From contig CALXKC010000014.1 in NCBI GenBank assembly GCA_944388775.1, positions 1-33,762 on the forward strand: DNA of 33,762 nt, written 5' to 3'. The notes below the pieces were generated by a model. The model saw only the letters and a list, made by a program, of their open reading frames with translations, ran no database searches and had not been told where the DNA came from. The position numbers were made by a program, and so were the translations under genes. Position 1 is the stretch's first letter; each line of letters opens with the position of its first letter. This document shows positions 23,422 through 32,597 of this stretch, in pieces. The DNA comes from an uncultured Clostridia bacterium. Lineage in GTDB: Bacteria > Bacillota > Clostridia > TANB77 > CAG-508.

Positions 23422-23440
23422 AATATATTATGAAATAAAA

Positions 23441-23538
23441 TTAAAAGGGAGTAGCTTTAAATTACTAATCAACAGACGCGATATTTAAATAGTATCTGGT
23501 TAGTAAGCTAATAAATAGTAAGCGAGACTTTTAAAAGG
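23441..23538 (+). promoter_or_regulatory. yybP-ykoY (Mn2+) riboswitch
   Basis: The conserved boxes GGGAGTAGC and AGCGAGAC of the yybP-ykoY class frame paired arms: AGCTTTAAATTACTAA with TTAGTAAGCT, and CAGA with TCTG. The 3' end of the aptamer (AGACTTTTAAAAGG) is also the 5' arm of the following terminator, so metal binding should favour read-through. The class senses Mn2+ and commonly controls metal exporters, which fits the P-type ATPase downstream. Confidence 0.85.
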
Positions 23539-23582
23539 AAACGCAAATCAAAATTTGTAAAACCTTTTAAAAGTCTCTTTTA
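23525..23582 (+). terminator. Riboswitch-controlled terminator
   Basis: AGACTTTTAAAAGG pairs perfectly with CCTTTTAAAAGTCT (14 pairs) around a 24-base loop and is followed by CTTTT. It overlaps the aptamer P1 region. A smaller hairpin, GTTATAGAA/TTCTATAAC, follows at 23590-23616. Confidence 0.85.
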
Positions 23583-23714
23583 ATTTATGTTATAGAAAAC
23601 ATCACATTCTATAACGAAGGAAAAAACTAAAAAATGAAGAAAAACAAAGATATAATAATATTATTTACAAAATTGTTTAAAATATACAATATATAAATAA
23701 GGAGTTGATGAAAA

Positions 23715-26441
23715 TTGCAAAAAAGCAATTGGTTTCAAAAGGATGTAGAAGAAGTAGAAAAAGAACTACAAACAAATCTAGAGAAAGGACTAACAACTGA
23801 AGAAGTCACAAAAAGAAGAGAAAAATATGGGCTAAACGAATTAAAATCCAAAAAGAAAAAAAGTTTATTTCAAAAATTTTTAGACCAATTTAAAGATTTC
23901 TCAATAATTGTATTAATTATTGCAGCAATAGTATCTGGTGTTGTTGGAGTTGCAGAAGGAGAAGGGATAACAGACACAATAATAATATTAATAGTTGTTG
24001 TTGTAAATGCAATTATAGGAGTAACTCAAGAATCAAAAGCCGAAAAATCATTAGAGGCACTTCAAAAATTAACAGACCATGCATCAAAAGTAATTAGAAA
24101 TGGTGAAGTAACAGTAGTTCCTGCAAAAGAACTAGTACCAGGAGATATAGTAGTATTAGATACAGGTGACTATATTCCAGCAGATTTAAGAATTATTGAA
24201 GCAGTAAATTTAAAATCACAAGAATCATCATTAACAGGAGAGTCAGTACCAGTTGAAAAAATGACAGAAAAGATAGAAGATGAAGAAACAAGTTTAGGAG
24301 ATAGACTAAATATGTTATTTTCATCAAGTTTAGTGACATATGGTAGAGGAAAAGGAATAGTAGTTGAAACAGGAATGACAACAGAAGTTGGAAAAATAGC
24401 TGGTATGATTAATCAAGCAGATGAGCAAACTACACCTCTTCAAGATAAATTAAATAAATTAGGAAAAACACTAGGAATTGCAGCATTGGTAATTTGTGTA
24501 TTTATATTTATAGTAGGATTAATACAAGGAAAAGAACCAATTCATATGTTCATGACAGCAGTATCACTTGCGGTTGCGGCAATACCAGAAGGACTAGTTG
24601 CGGTATCTACAATAGTACTTGCAATTGGTGTTCAAAAAATGGTTAAAAGAAATGCAATTGTAAAAAGACTTCCAGCAGTTGAAACTTTGGGAAGCGCAAC
24701 AGTAATATGTTCAGATAAAACAGGAACATTAACACAAAATAAGATGACAGTAGAAAAAATCTTTATAAATTCAGAAACAAAAGATTTAGAAGAATATAAA
24801 AACAATATTACTGAAGATATCAAAAAATTAGTATATGTAAATATGTTCTGTAATGATACTAAAATTTCAAAAGATGGAACACTAACAGGGGACCCAACAG
24901 AAACAGCTTTAGTAGATATGGCATTTAGATTAGATTTTGACCCAAGTATATATGATCAAATGCCACGTGTAGAAGAAATACCATTTGATTCAGACAGAAA
25001 ATTAATGACAACTGTAAATAAAGTAAATGAAAAATACGTTGTATTTACAAAAGGTGGAGTAGATGAATTATTAAATAGATGTAATAGTTATCTACTAAAT
25101 GGAGAAATAAAACAAGACTTGGAAAATTATACAAAAATAATAAGAGAAAATAACGAGAACATGGCAAAAGAAGCTTTAAGAGTCCTTGCTGGAGCATATA
25201 AAGAAATTGACCATGAACCATCAAAAGAAGAGATGGAAAAAATAGAAAATGATTTAACATTTATCGGAATGGTGGGAATGATTGATCCTCCAAGAGAAGA
25301 AGCTAAAAAGGCAGTAGAAAAATGTAAAACAGCAGGAATCAAAACAGTAATGATAACAGGAGACCATAAAATTACAGCAACAGCAATAGCTAAAAAATTA
25401 GGAATATTAGAAAATGAAGATGAAGCAATAACAGGTACAGAATTAGAAAAAATGTCAGATGAAGATTTAGAGAAAAATGTAAGACATTATTCAGTATATG
25501 CTAGAGTTTCACCAGAACATAAAGTAAGAATAGTAAAAGCATGGCAAAAAAATGGTGAAATAGTTGCTATGACAGGTGACGGAGTAAATGATAGCCCAGC
25601 ATTAAAAACATCAGATATTGGTTGTGCAATGGGAATCGTAGGAACAGATGTTGCAAAAGAAGCTGCAGATGTAATATTAACAGATGATAACTTTGCAACA
25701 ATTGTATCAGCAGTAGAAGAAGGTAGACGTATATATGATAATATTTTAAAAGTAATTCAATTCTTATTATCAAGTAATGTTGGAGAAATAGTAGTACTAT
25801 TTTTAGCAACACTATGTACACCGTTATTTGCAAATTGGTTTGGAATAACAGATATAGCACATTTAGAAATTTTATTACCAATACACATATTGTGGATAAA
25901 CTTAGTAACAGACTCTTTACCTGCATTAGCATTAGCATTTGATCCAGCAAATAAAGACATAATGAATAGAAAACCAAATAAGCCAGGAAAAGGAGTGTTT
26001 ACAAAAGGAATGACATGGAGAGTAATCTATCAAGGAATAATGATAGGATTATTAACACTTGGAGCATTTATGATAGGACTTGCAACAACTACAGAACCAA
26101 TTGATGGATTAACATTAGACGAATCAAAAATAGAAGTAGGACAAACAATGGCATTTGTAACACTTGCACTATCAGAATTAGTACATGTATTTAATGTAAG
26201 AAATAATAAAGTATCAGTATTTAAAACAGGAATAAAAGGAAATAGTAAACTAATATGGGCAACACTTGCTTCCGCAGCTTTAATGTTAGTAATATTATTT
26301 ATACCAGCATTAAGAAACATCTTCAGTATACCAATATTGCCAACAGAAAATATTATTGAATTAATTGGATTAATTATAGCACCATTAGTAATAGTTGAAC
26401 TATTTAAGTTATTTAAAATTAACACAGCTAAAGATGAATAG
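23715..26441 (+). CDS. P-type cation-transporting ATPase (Ca2+/Mn2+ type, YloB-like)
   Basis: This 908-residue P2-type ATPase pumps divalent cations out of the cytosol with ATP. It has the N-terminal cation-ATPase domain, SSLTGESVP, the transmembrane AAIPEGLVA, CSDKTGTLTQNKM with the phosphorylated Asp, the nucleotide-binding KGGVDELL region, GMIDPPREEA, TGDGVNDSPALK and the C-terminal WINLVTDSLPALALA. The hinge has Ser where most have Ala, a mild change. Because a yybP-ykoY riboswitch precedes it, Mn2+ export is likely, with Ca2+ also possible. TTG at 23715 is the start, 10 bases after GGAG; an ATG at 23708 is out of frame. Confidence 0.93.
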   Translation: MQKSNWFQKDVEEVEKELQTNLEKGLTTEEVTKRREKYGLNELKSKKKKSLFQKFLDQFKDFSIIVLIIAAIVSGVVGVAEGEGITDTIIILIVVVVNAIIGVTQESKAEKSLEALQKLTDHASKVIRNGEVTVVPAKELVPGDIVVLDTGDYIPADLRIIEAVNLKSQESSLTGESVPVEKMTEKIEDEETSLGDRLNMLFSSSLVTYGRGKGIVVETGMTTEVGKIAGMINQADEQTTPLQDKLNKLGKTLGIAALVICVFIFIVGLIQGKEPIHMFMTAVSLAVAAIPEGLVAVSTIVLAIGVQKMVKRNAIVKRLPAVETLGSATVICSDKTGTLTQNKMTVEKIFINSETKDLEEYKNNITEDIKKLVYVNMFCNDTKISKDGTLTGDPTETALVDMAFRLDFDPSIYDQMPRVEEIPFDSDRKLMTTVNKVNEKYVVFTKGGVDELLNRCNSYLLNGEIKQDLENYTKIIRENNENMAKEALRVLAGAYKEIDHEPSKEEMEKIENDLTFIGMVGMIDPPREEAKKAVEKCKTAGIKTVMITGDHKITATAIAKKLGILENEDEAITGTELEKMSDEDLEKNVRHYSVYARVSPEHKVRIVKAWQKNGEIVAMTGDGVNDSPALKTSDIGCAMGIVGTDVAKEAADVILTDDNFATIVSAVEEGRRIYDNILKVIQFLLSSNVGEIVVLFLATLCTPLFANWFGITDIAHLEILLPIHILWINLVTDSLPALALAFDPANKDIMNRKPNKPGKGVFTKGMTWRVIYQGIMIGLLTLGAFMIGLATTTEPIDGLTLDESKIEVGQTMAFVTLALSELVHVFNVRNNKVSVFKTGIKGNSKLIWATLASAALMLVILFIPALRNIFSIPILPTENIIELIGLIIAPLVIVELFKLFKINTAKDE

Positions 26442-26447
26442 GGATTT

Positions 26448-26496
26448 GGGGACGGTCCTAAAAATCCCTAAAAACAGGGATTTAGGGACGGACCTT
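26448..26496. repeat. Dispersed palindromic repeat, family B, copy 2
   Basis: It is nearly identical to the copy at 22821: GGGGACGGTCC, then AATCCCT/AGGGATT, then GGGACGGACC. It begins 7 bases after the ATPase stop codon. Confidence 0.8.
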
Positions 26497-26623
26497 AGAG
26501 AATAAAAAACAAATCTAAGCAATTTATTGAAAATCTTGAAATAGCAATAGAATTTTATTGCTATTTTTCTTCAATTATGATAAGATAGTCCTAGCAAAGA
26601 AAAGAATAAAAAATTAGAAGATG

Positions 26624-26673
26624 TGTCCCAAAATGGACAAAATGTCTCAAACAGAAACGTCCCCAATGAGACA
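26624..26673 (+). repeat. Dispersed palindromic repeat, family A, copy 3
   Basis: TGTCC/GGACA is followed by TGTCTCA (26643-26649) pairing with TGAGACA (26667-26673) around AGAAACGTCCCCA. Compared with the other copies, both arms have changed while pairing is kept. It ends directly against the metG ribosome site (AAGGAGGAG at 26673-26681). Confidence 0.85.
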
Positions 26674-26686
26674 AGGAGGAGAAAAA

Positions 26687-28264
26687 ATGAGTGAAAAATT
26701 TTATGTAACAACACCAATATATTATCCAAGTGGAAGATTCCACATAGGAACAGCATATACAACAGTATTAGCAGATAGTATGAAGAGATATCATAAACTA
26801 AAAGGTGAAGACACATATATGCTAACAGGAACAGATGAACATGGACAAAAAATACAACAAAAAGCAGAAGATGCAGGAAAAACACCAAAAGAATATGTTG
26901 ACGAAATGGCAAAAATGGCAAAAGAATTATGGACAAAAATGGAAATAGAATATGATGATTTTATCCAAACAACTGAAGAAAGACATACGAAAATAGTTCA
27001 AAAAATATTTGATAGATTTATGGAGCAAGGCGATATATATAAAGGTGAATATGAAGGATGGTATTGTATACCATGTGAGACATATTTTACTGAAACACAA
27101 TTAGTTGATGGAAAATGCCCAGATTGTGGTAGAGAAGTACAATTAATGAAGGAAGAAGCATATTTTTTCAATATGAAAAAATATGTAGATAAATTATTAA
27201 AATATTATGATGAACATCCAGACTTTATAAAACCAGCATATAGAAAAACAGAAATGATAAATAACTTTATAAAACCAGGATTGGAAGACTTATGTGTGAC
27301 AAGAACTTCATTTGATTGGGGAATAAAAGTACCAAAAGATCCAAAACATGTAATATATGTATGGTTAGATGCATTAACAAACTATTTAACAGCATTAGGA
27401 TATTTATCAGAAGATGATACATTATTCAAAAAATACTGGCCAGCAGATTTACAAATAGTTGGAAAAGATATTGCGAGATTCCATTTGATTTATTGGCCAA
27501 TATTCTTAATGGCATTAGATTTACCATTACCAAAAACAATTTTTGTTCATAATTGGTTTATGATGAAAGATGGTAAAATGTCAAAATCAAAGGGAAATGT
27601 AATATATCCAGAGACATTAATTGATAGATATGGTTTAGATGCTACTAGATATTTCTTATTAAGAGAGTTACCTGTATCTCAAGATGGAATATTCTCACCT
27701 GAAAGTTTTGTTGAAAGATATAATTTTGATTTATGTAATGATTTAAGTAATTTATTAAATAGAACTGTATCAATGGTAAATAAATATTTTGATGGACAAG
27801 TTCCAGAGTACAATGGAACACCAAATGAAGTAGATAGAGAGTTTGAAAAATATACTTTTGAACAAATCAATAAATTTGAGGAAAAATGGAATGAATATGA
27901 AATAGCAAATAGTATTCAAGAAATTTGGAATTTGATTTCTAGAACAAATAAATATATTGATGAAACGATGCCATGGAGTTTAGCAAAAGAAGAAAAAGAA
28001 GAAGAATTAAAATCATCAATGTATCATTTGATTGAAAATTTGAGGAGAATAGCAATATTAATTAAACCGTTTATGAATGATACAGCAGATAATATATTAA
28101 GACAAATAGGTGTAAATGATGAAAATCTAAAAAATTGGGATAGCTTAAAAGGAGAGTATGATAAAATAAAAAAAGCCAAAGTAATTGAAAAAGGTGAACC
28201 AATTTTTATGAGATTAAAAGCAGAAGAAGAAGTAGAATATATAAAGAATGCAATGAAAATCTAA
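26687..28264 (+). CDS. metG: Methionyl-tRNA synthetase
   Basis: MetRS charges tRNA-Met. This 525-residue enzyme has YYPSGRFHIGTAY with the HIGH-type motif, a Cys4 zinc site (CIPC and CPDC) near residue 128-147, TGTDEHGQK, WLDALTNYL and the KMSKS loop in GKMSKSKGNVI near 297. It lacks the C-terminal tRNA-binding (Trbp111) domain found in many Firmicute MetRS of about 650 residues. The start is ATG 26687, behind AAGGAGGAG; an upstream ATG at 26621 in frame only translates repeat sequence and is rejected. A family A hairpin adjoins the ribosome site and could influence initiation. Confidence 0.96.
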   Translation: MSEKFYVTTPIYYPSGRFHIGTAYTTVLADSMKRYHKLKGEDTYMLTGTDEHGQKIQQKAEDAGKTPKEYVDEMAKMAKELWTKMEIEYDDFIQTTEERHTKIVQKIFDRFMEQGDIYKGEYEGWYCIPCETYFTETQLVDGKCPDCGREVQLMKEEAYFFNMKKYVDKLLKYYDEHPDFIKPAYRKTEMINNFIKPGLEDLCVTRTSFDWGIKVPKDPKHVIYVWLDALTNYLTALGYLSEDDTLFKKYWPADLQIVGKDIARFHLIYWPIFLMALDLPLPKTIFVHNWFMMKDGKMSKSKGNVIYPETLIDRYGLDATRYFLLRELPVSQDGIFSPESFVERYNFDLCNDLSNLLNRTVSMVNKYFDGQVPEYNGTPNEVDREFEKYTFEQINKFEEKWNEYEIANSIQEIWNLISRTNKYIDETMPWSLAKEEKEEELKSSMYHLIENLRRIAILIKPFMNDTADNILRQIGVNDENLKNWDSLKGEYDKIKKAKVIEKGEPIFMRLKAEEEVEYIKNAMKI

Positions 28265-28320
28265 ATATATCATTTAAAAATAAAAATAATTAATGTGAAA
28301 AATGAAGGGAGAGATCTATT

Positions 28321-28566
28321 ATGAAAGAAACAAAAGACGACAAAAAATTACAAAACAAAAAAGAAAAAACAAAGAAAACAACAAAAGGTAAACACAAGGA
28401 AGAACCTACTTTAGGAGATATTGTATTTAGAGTATTAGTGATAGTAGTTATTTTCTTTATAGCAGTTATAGCATATGCATCATATATTCAAGGAATGAAA
28501 AATGATGAAAATTCAAATAACTTATCAAATAGTAATACTATAAGAACAATTGAAAAAACATATTAA
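28321..28566 (+). CDS. Small single-pass membrane protein
   Basis: The 81-residue protein has a very Lys-rich cytosolic start (1-30), one membrane segment (about 32-56, starting LGDIVFRVLVIVVIF) and a short Asn-rich outside tail. No family is recognised. GGGAGAG precedes the ATG. It lies between metG and the polysaccharide deacetylase and overlaps the possible TTG start of the latter, so both are probably read from one message. Confidence 0.6.
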   Translation: MKETKDDKKLQNKKEKTKKTTKGKHKEEPTLGDIVFRVLVIVVIFFIAVIAYASYIQGMKNDENSNNLSNSNTIRTIEKTY

Positions 28567-28591
28567 ATTATATAAGGATGTAGAAAATGGA

Positions 28592-29503
28592 ATGTTAAAA
28601 GGAGAAAGAAATTTAGGAATATATCTTATAAAAACAGAAGAGAAAATTAGTAAAGAAGAAATTTTAAAAATAGTATTAGTAGTATTAATTTTAATAATGT
28701 TAATACTACTGATATTTGTTGCTAATTATTCTATAAATATAATTAGAAATAGTAAAATAGCAAAGCAATATGAAGAACAAATAGCACTTCTTGAAAAACA
28801 AAAATTAGAAAAACAAGAAGCGGAAAGACAAGCTAAAATTCCAAAATTAACAGAACAAGGAATGCAGAATATAGAAAGCATATATCATTCAGATACTAAA
28901 CGAGCTTTTTTGACTTTTGATGATGGACCTTCAAGTGTTACAAATACTATTTTAGATGTATTAAAACAAGAAAATGTAAAAGCAACATTTTTTGTTTTGG
29001 GCTCTAGAGTAGAAGCAAAGCCAGATGTAGTAAAAAGAATATATGATGAAGGTCATTATATTGCAAATCATGGATATTCACATGTATATGAAAATATATA
29101 TGCGAGTCCACAGACAGTTTTAGATGAATATAATAGATGTAATGATGTTGTGAGAAATGCAATAGGAGTGCCAGAATATAATTCACATTTGTTTAGATTC
29201 CCAGGAGGTCTAACAGGAGGAAAATATGCAGACATAAAAAGTCAAGCAAATGAATTATTAAAACAAAATAATATTGTACATGTTGATTGGAATGCTTTAA
29301 ATGGAGATGCTGAGACAAATGATTTAAGTATTGACTTTGAATTAGCAAGATTACAAGAAACAACGCAAAATAAAAATAGTGTTGTAATATTGATGCATGA
29401 TGCACCAGCTAAAAAAGTGACTGCAGAAGCATTACCACAAATTATTTCATATTTAAGAGAACAAGGATATGAATTTGAAAATTTTTATGATATTATTAAA
29501 TAA
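28592..29503 (+). CDS. Membrane-anchored polysaccharide deacetylase (NodB domain)
   Basis: This carbohydrate esterase family 4 enzyme probably deacetylates cell-wall peptidoglycan outside the cell. The 303-residue form has one membrane segment (26-46), a coiled-coil (about 55-85) and the NodB domain (about 100-300): AFLTFDDGPS with the catalytic Asp and metal Asp, ANHGYSH with metal His, FRFPGG, and ILMHDA with the late His. ATG at 28592 is proposed, with AAGGA about 13 bases upstream; TTG at 28550 is possible but has no clear ribosome site. The substrate could be peptidoglycan or another glycan. Confidence 0.88.
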   Translation: MLKGERNLGIYLIKTEEKISKEEILKIVLVVLILIMLILLIFVANYSINIIRNSKIAKQYEEQIALLEKQKLEKQEAERQAKIPKLTEQGMQNIESIYHSDTKRAFLTFDDGPSSVTNTILDVLKQENVKATFFVLGSRVEAKPDVVKRIYDEGHYIANHGYSHVYENIYASPQTVLDEYNRCNDVVRNAIGVPEYNSHLFRFPGGLTGGKYADIKSQANELLKQNNIVHVDWNALNGDAETNDLSIDFELARLQETTQNKNSVVILMHDAPAKKVTAEALPQIISYLREQGYEFENFYDIIK

Positions 29504-29526
29504 TTAGCGAAAGGAGAGAAAAAGAA

Positions 29527-31818
29527 TTGCCTAAAAAACTAAAAGTACAAGAAAATATAGAGGAAAAATTAGAATACATTGGATTAGATTTAGACAAAAT
29601 ACCAGCATCAATAAAAAAGTTTGAACCATTAGATTTTAGAATCCCTAAATTTTATGACGAAAAACAATATAGGCAATATCGTTATGTTCCAATAAAAGAT
29701 ATTCAAATATTATTAACTCCAACAAATAGATTAGATGAATTAGAAGAAAAATATAAAAATGCGAGTCCTTTATATGAATATCTAGATCAGAAAAATGAAG
29801 AAAATATATTAAAATATACCAAGTTTTTAGAAATGCTAAAACAGGTTAAGATTGAAGATATAGAAAAAATAGAAGAAGAACAAGCCAACTTGAATAAGAA
29901 GATACCATTTAAGGTTAAATTTGAAGAAAATTACTTATGGCAAATATATTATTCAGAAAATACAGATAAATATTTTATGCTAGTTCCAACAGAAGAAGCA
30001 GACTATTCAACATTTTTCTTTTTGTTGAAAAAACAGTTAGAAAAAAGAAGAACAGGGAAAATATTTGTGCCAATTAGAAATGTTGGGTATAGTAGTGAAT
30101 ATATAAGAAAAAATGAATTTGAAGATTTGGAAAATTATTTATGGTTATTTACAAAAGATTGGCCTTTAATATATGAAGTATATAACAAAAAAGACGAGTT
30201 AACTATTCAAATTGTTGGAGAAACAGAAGTCTATGAAAAAGTAAAAAGTTCATATAATAAAAAGTTGAAAAACAAAGAAGATGCTACACAATTTTATAAG
30301 TTGCTAAAGGCAATGTTTATACTACAAACAGAACTTCCAGAATATTTCCATTTTATCACAGACATAGATAAAAATGGAGAGATTGAATTTTATTTTGAAG
30401 ATGAAAAAATGGAATATATAGAATTGCCACAATGGATATTAGATCAATATGTTTTAGGTTTAGAAAAAATAGAAGTAGCTAATGAATTGATAGAAGAAAA
30501 TAAAAATAAATTAAAAAAATTACAAGAAGAAGGTGCAATGCAAGAAATAGAATATCTTGCAAAAGAAAAACAAATCTCAACCTTTTTAGAGTGTAAAAAA
30601 ACTTTTTTTGGTAAATTTAAATATTATTTTAAATATAGTAAAAAAAGCAAAAATAAAAAAATAGAAAAACAAGAAGAAATAATAGATAATGAAAAGCCAG
30701 AAAAAGCAAAAAAGAAAAAAACAAAAAATAAACTTAAAAAAGGAAATTATACAATCGAAGAACTTTTAGAATTATATCAAGAATTAGCAAAATTAGAGAA
30801 TGAACTTAAAAACTTATTAATGGATATAAATGCACTAAAACTAAAAAATAAAAACAGAAAAAAGAAAATTGAAAATGCAACAAAATTTATTGAGGAAATA
30901 GATAGTCATAAAAAAAGCATATTTGAATTTTGGAAGTATACAAATAAGGATGAAGTTGCAGCACTTACAGAAGGTGAAGTAGAAGAAGTAAGTACAATAA
31001 AGAAAATCACCAAAGTATTTGACTTTGAAGAAGATTTCGAAAAATTTGGAAAAATGATGGACAAAATTCAAAGAAGAGTTTTAACAAAGGACGAAACAGA
31101 TAGTCTATATCTTTTATCAACAAATTTAGTTGATATACTAAATAAAGTAAAGAATAATGAAGTTTTACCTAAAGATATAGAAAATAGTTTAAAAGAAATA
31201 AAAAAAGAAGCCAAAGAAGAAAAAATGTTAACAGCAGATGAAGAGTTTGATATTTTTGGTGGAATTGTTCATGATAGAACTAAAGTATCAAAGATAAAGA
31301 ATAAAAAGCATAGAGAAATAGCAAAAGACAAATATAGTATTTTAGAAATAAATAAAAATACAAAACAAATAGGATACAAATTAGCATTAGAAAAAATTGT
31401 GGGAAATATTAAAAATGCACTTGAAAAAGTTGTTGCAGTTGATGATTTGCCTATATATAAAGCAATTGCAGACGAAGAACTTAAAAATAATAATTTTAAT
31501 TTGTTTAATATAAATGAAGAATTCGAAATGAATGAAATTGTCGACCAAGGTGTAGATAAAATTAATTTATATAAAATAAATTTGAAAAAAGGTATTAATG
31601 CAATTAGCTATACAAATATTATTTTTTATGATAATCAAAATAAAACTTTGCCAGTAGGACAGGATTTATCAACTAAAATCTTAGTTGATATTAGTAAAAT
31701 AAAATTAAAAGAAGAAGCTCAAAAACAATTCCATATGGTTGACTTTGAAGAAAAAGGTAATGACTTTTCAAAAATTAGTGTTAAAACAATTAATGTTAGC
31801 GAATATAAAATTATGTAA
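29527..31818 (+). CDS. Large coiled-coil protein of unknown function
   Basis: I do not recognise this 763-residue protein. It is soluble and rich in Lys, Glu and Asn. The first 300 residues are mixed alpha/beta (for example KIFVPIRNVGYSSEYIRKNEF and FYFEDEKMEYIELPQW). Residues about 315-460 are coiled-coil, interrupted by a Lys-rich stretch near 380-410. The C-terminal 250 residues include LTADEEFDIFGGIVHD near 570 and a short conserved-looking end. No membrane segment, signal or catalytic motif is evident. TTG at 29527 follows AAAGGAGAG. It may be a structural or assembly factor; nothing links it to a known pathway. Confidence 0.6.
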   Translation: MPKKLKVQENIEEKLEYIGLDLDKIPASIKKFEPLDFRIPKFYDEKQYRQYRYVPIKDIQILLTPTNRLDELEEKYKNASPLYEYLDQKNEENILKYTKFLEMLKQVKIEDIEKIEEEQANLNKKIPFKVKFEENYLWQIYYSENTDKYFMLVPTEEADYSTFFFLLKKQLEKRRTGKIFVPIRNVGYSSEYIRKNEFEDLENYLWLFTKDWPLIYEVYNKKDELTIQIVGETEVYEKVKSSYNKKLKNKEDATQFYKLLKAMFILQTELPEYFHFITDIDKNGEIEFYFEDEKMEYIELPQWILDQYVLGLEKIEVANELIEENKNKLKKLQEEGAMQEIEYLAKEKQISTFLECKKTFFGKFKYYFKYSKKSKNKKIEKQEEIIDNEKPEKAKKKKTKNKLKKGNYTIEELLELYQELAKLENELKNLLMDINALKLKNKNRKKKIENATKFIEEIDSHKKSIFEFWKYTNKDEVAALTEGEVEEVSTIKKITKVFDFEEDFEKFGKMMDKIQRRVLTKDETDSLYLLSTNLVDILNKVKNNEVLPKDIENSLKEIKKEAKEEKMLTADEEFDIFGGIVHDRTKVSKIKNKKHREIAKDKYSILEINKNTKQIGYKLALEKIVGNIKNALEKVVAVDDLPIYKAIADEELKNNNFNLFNINEEFEMNEIVDQGVDKINLYKINLKKGINAISYTNIIFYDNQNKTLPVGQDLSTKILVDISKIKLKEEAQKQFHMVDFEEKGNDFSKISVKTINVSEYKIM

Positions 31819-31842
31819 AACAATAAAATTTTTCCAAAACTA

Positions 31843-31871
31843 TTGATAAATGGCAAAATTTATGATAAAAT
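31843..31871 (+). promoter_or_regulatory. Sigma-A promoter of the T-box operon
   Basis: TTGATA and TAAAAT are spaced by 17 bases. The start near 31878 lies just before the T-box leader. Confidence 0.7.
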
Positions 31872-31929
31872 ATTAAATGTGAATATATAAAACCAACAAA
31901 AAAGCAAAGTATATATAAAAAAATTTATC

Positions 31930-32158
31930 ACGAGAGAAAATGGACTAAGGCTGGAATCCATTGATAATATTATATAGAAATTTCACTTTTTTAGGTCTTT
32001 TCTTGAAATATCAAGAGTAGAGAAAAGCGGTAGAACACCGTTAAAACAATAATGAGGTTAGTAATAAAAATAATAGAAATATTTTGAGACTGATAAATTT
32101 AGGTGGTACCACGAAAGATAAGCCATTTCGTCCTAATTCAAGGATGAAGTGGCTTTTT
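31930..32158 (+). promoter_or_regulatory. T-box leader, probably tRNA-Phe sensing
   Basis: The T-box sequence AGGTGGTACCACGA lies at 32101-32114, directly before a terminator hairpin, as expected. Stem I lies upstream (about 31930-32015) and contains TTC in GAAATTTCACTT as a likely Phe specifier codon. Uncharged tRNA-Phe would stabilise the antiterminator and turn on the genes for the small basic protein and pheS. Class and specifier are inferred from position and the downstream gene. Confidence 0.85.
32120..32158 (+). terminator. T-box terminator
   Basis: AAGCCATTTCGTCCT pairs with AGGATGAAGTGGCTT around AATTCA and is followed by TTTT. The 5' arm can instead pair with the T-box bulge region. 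Confidence 0.85.
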
Positions 32159-32202
32159 GAAAGAAATTAAATTTTAAATAAAATTTGATAGGATGTGAGA
32201 AT

Positions 32203-32559
32203 ATGAATAGAACAAAATATTTAGAATACTATATGGATTCTAAAATATATAGTAAAAATGAGGTACAAAAAAGTATTGATGAAACAAAAAAAGAATTTCC
32301 AAATAGGCAGATAGATGTACAGGTACATTTAAATAAATTTGGTGTATATATAATTACCTTTACATTTAACAAGAAGAATAGTTTTATTAGAAAAATATTT
32401 ATAAAATTAAAATTTAGAAAGAAAAATAATTTACTATTAACTGAAAACACTAAGAAAAGTAAAAAATTAAAAGAAAATAAAGTTCAAAAACGTTTTGAAA
32501 AATATAATAATAAAGTTTATGGACAATATAAAGCAACACATACATATAAACCATATTGA
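32203..32559 (+). CDS. Small basic protein between T-box and pheS
   Basis: The 118-residue protein is strongly basic, with Lys-rich C-terminus (FRKKNNLLLTENTKKSKKLK) and an N-terminal part YMDSKIYSKNEVQKSIDETKKEFP with a beta-like VQVHLNKFGVYIITFTF. It may bind RNA or DNA by charge. No family is recognised. ATG at 32203 is preferred, behind AGGATGTGAG; TTG at 32185 is an alternative. It would be induced with pheS when charged tRNA-Phe falls, which is an unusual position for an unknown gene. Confidence 0.6.
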   Translation: MNRTKYLEYYMDSKIYSKNEVQKSIDETKKEFPNRQIDVQVHLNKFGVYIITFTFNKKNSFIRKIFIKLKFRKKNNLLLTENTKKSKKLKENKVQKRFEKYNNKVYGQYKATHTYKPY

Positions 32560-32597
32560 TAATTTAAATATGGAAAAAGAAGGGAGAAAATAGAATA

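Noticed and set aside
23306..23433. C-terminal extension of mini-RNase III
   Set aside because: It is a translation of spacer and tRNA-Glu and has no protein character.
26621..26686. Upstream in-frame start for metG
   Set aside because: The 22 extra residues only translate the family A repeat; the strong ribosome site belongs to ATG 26687.
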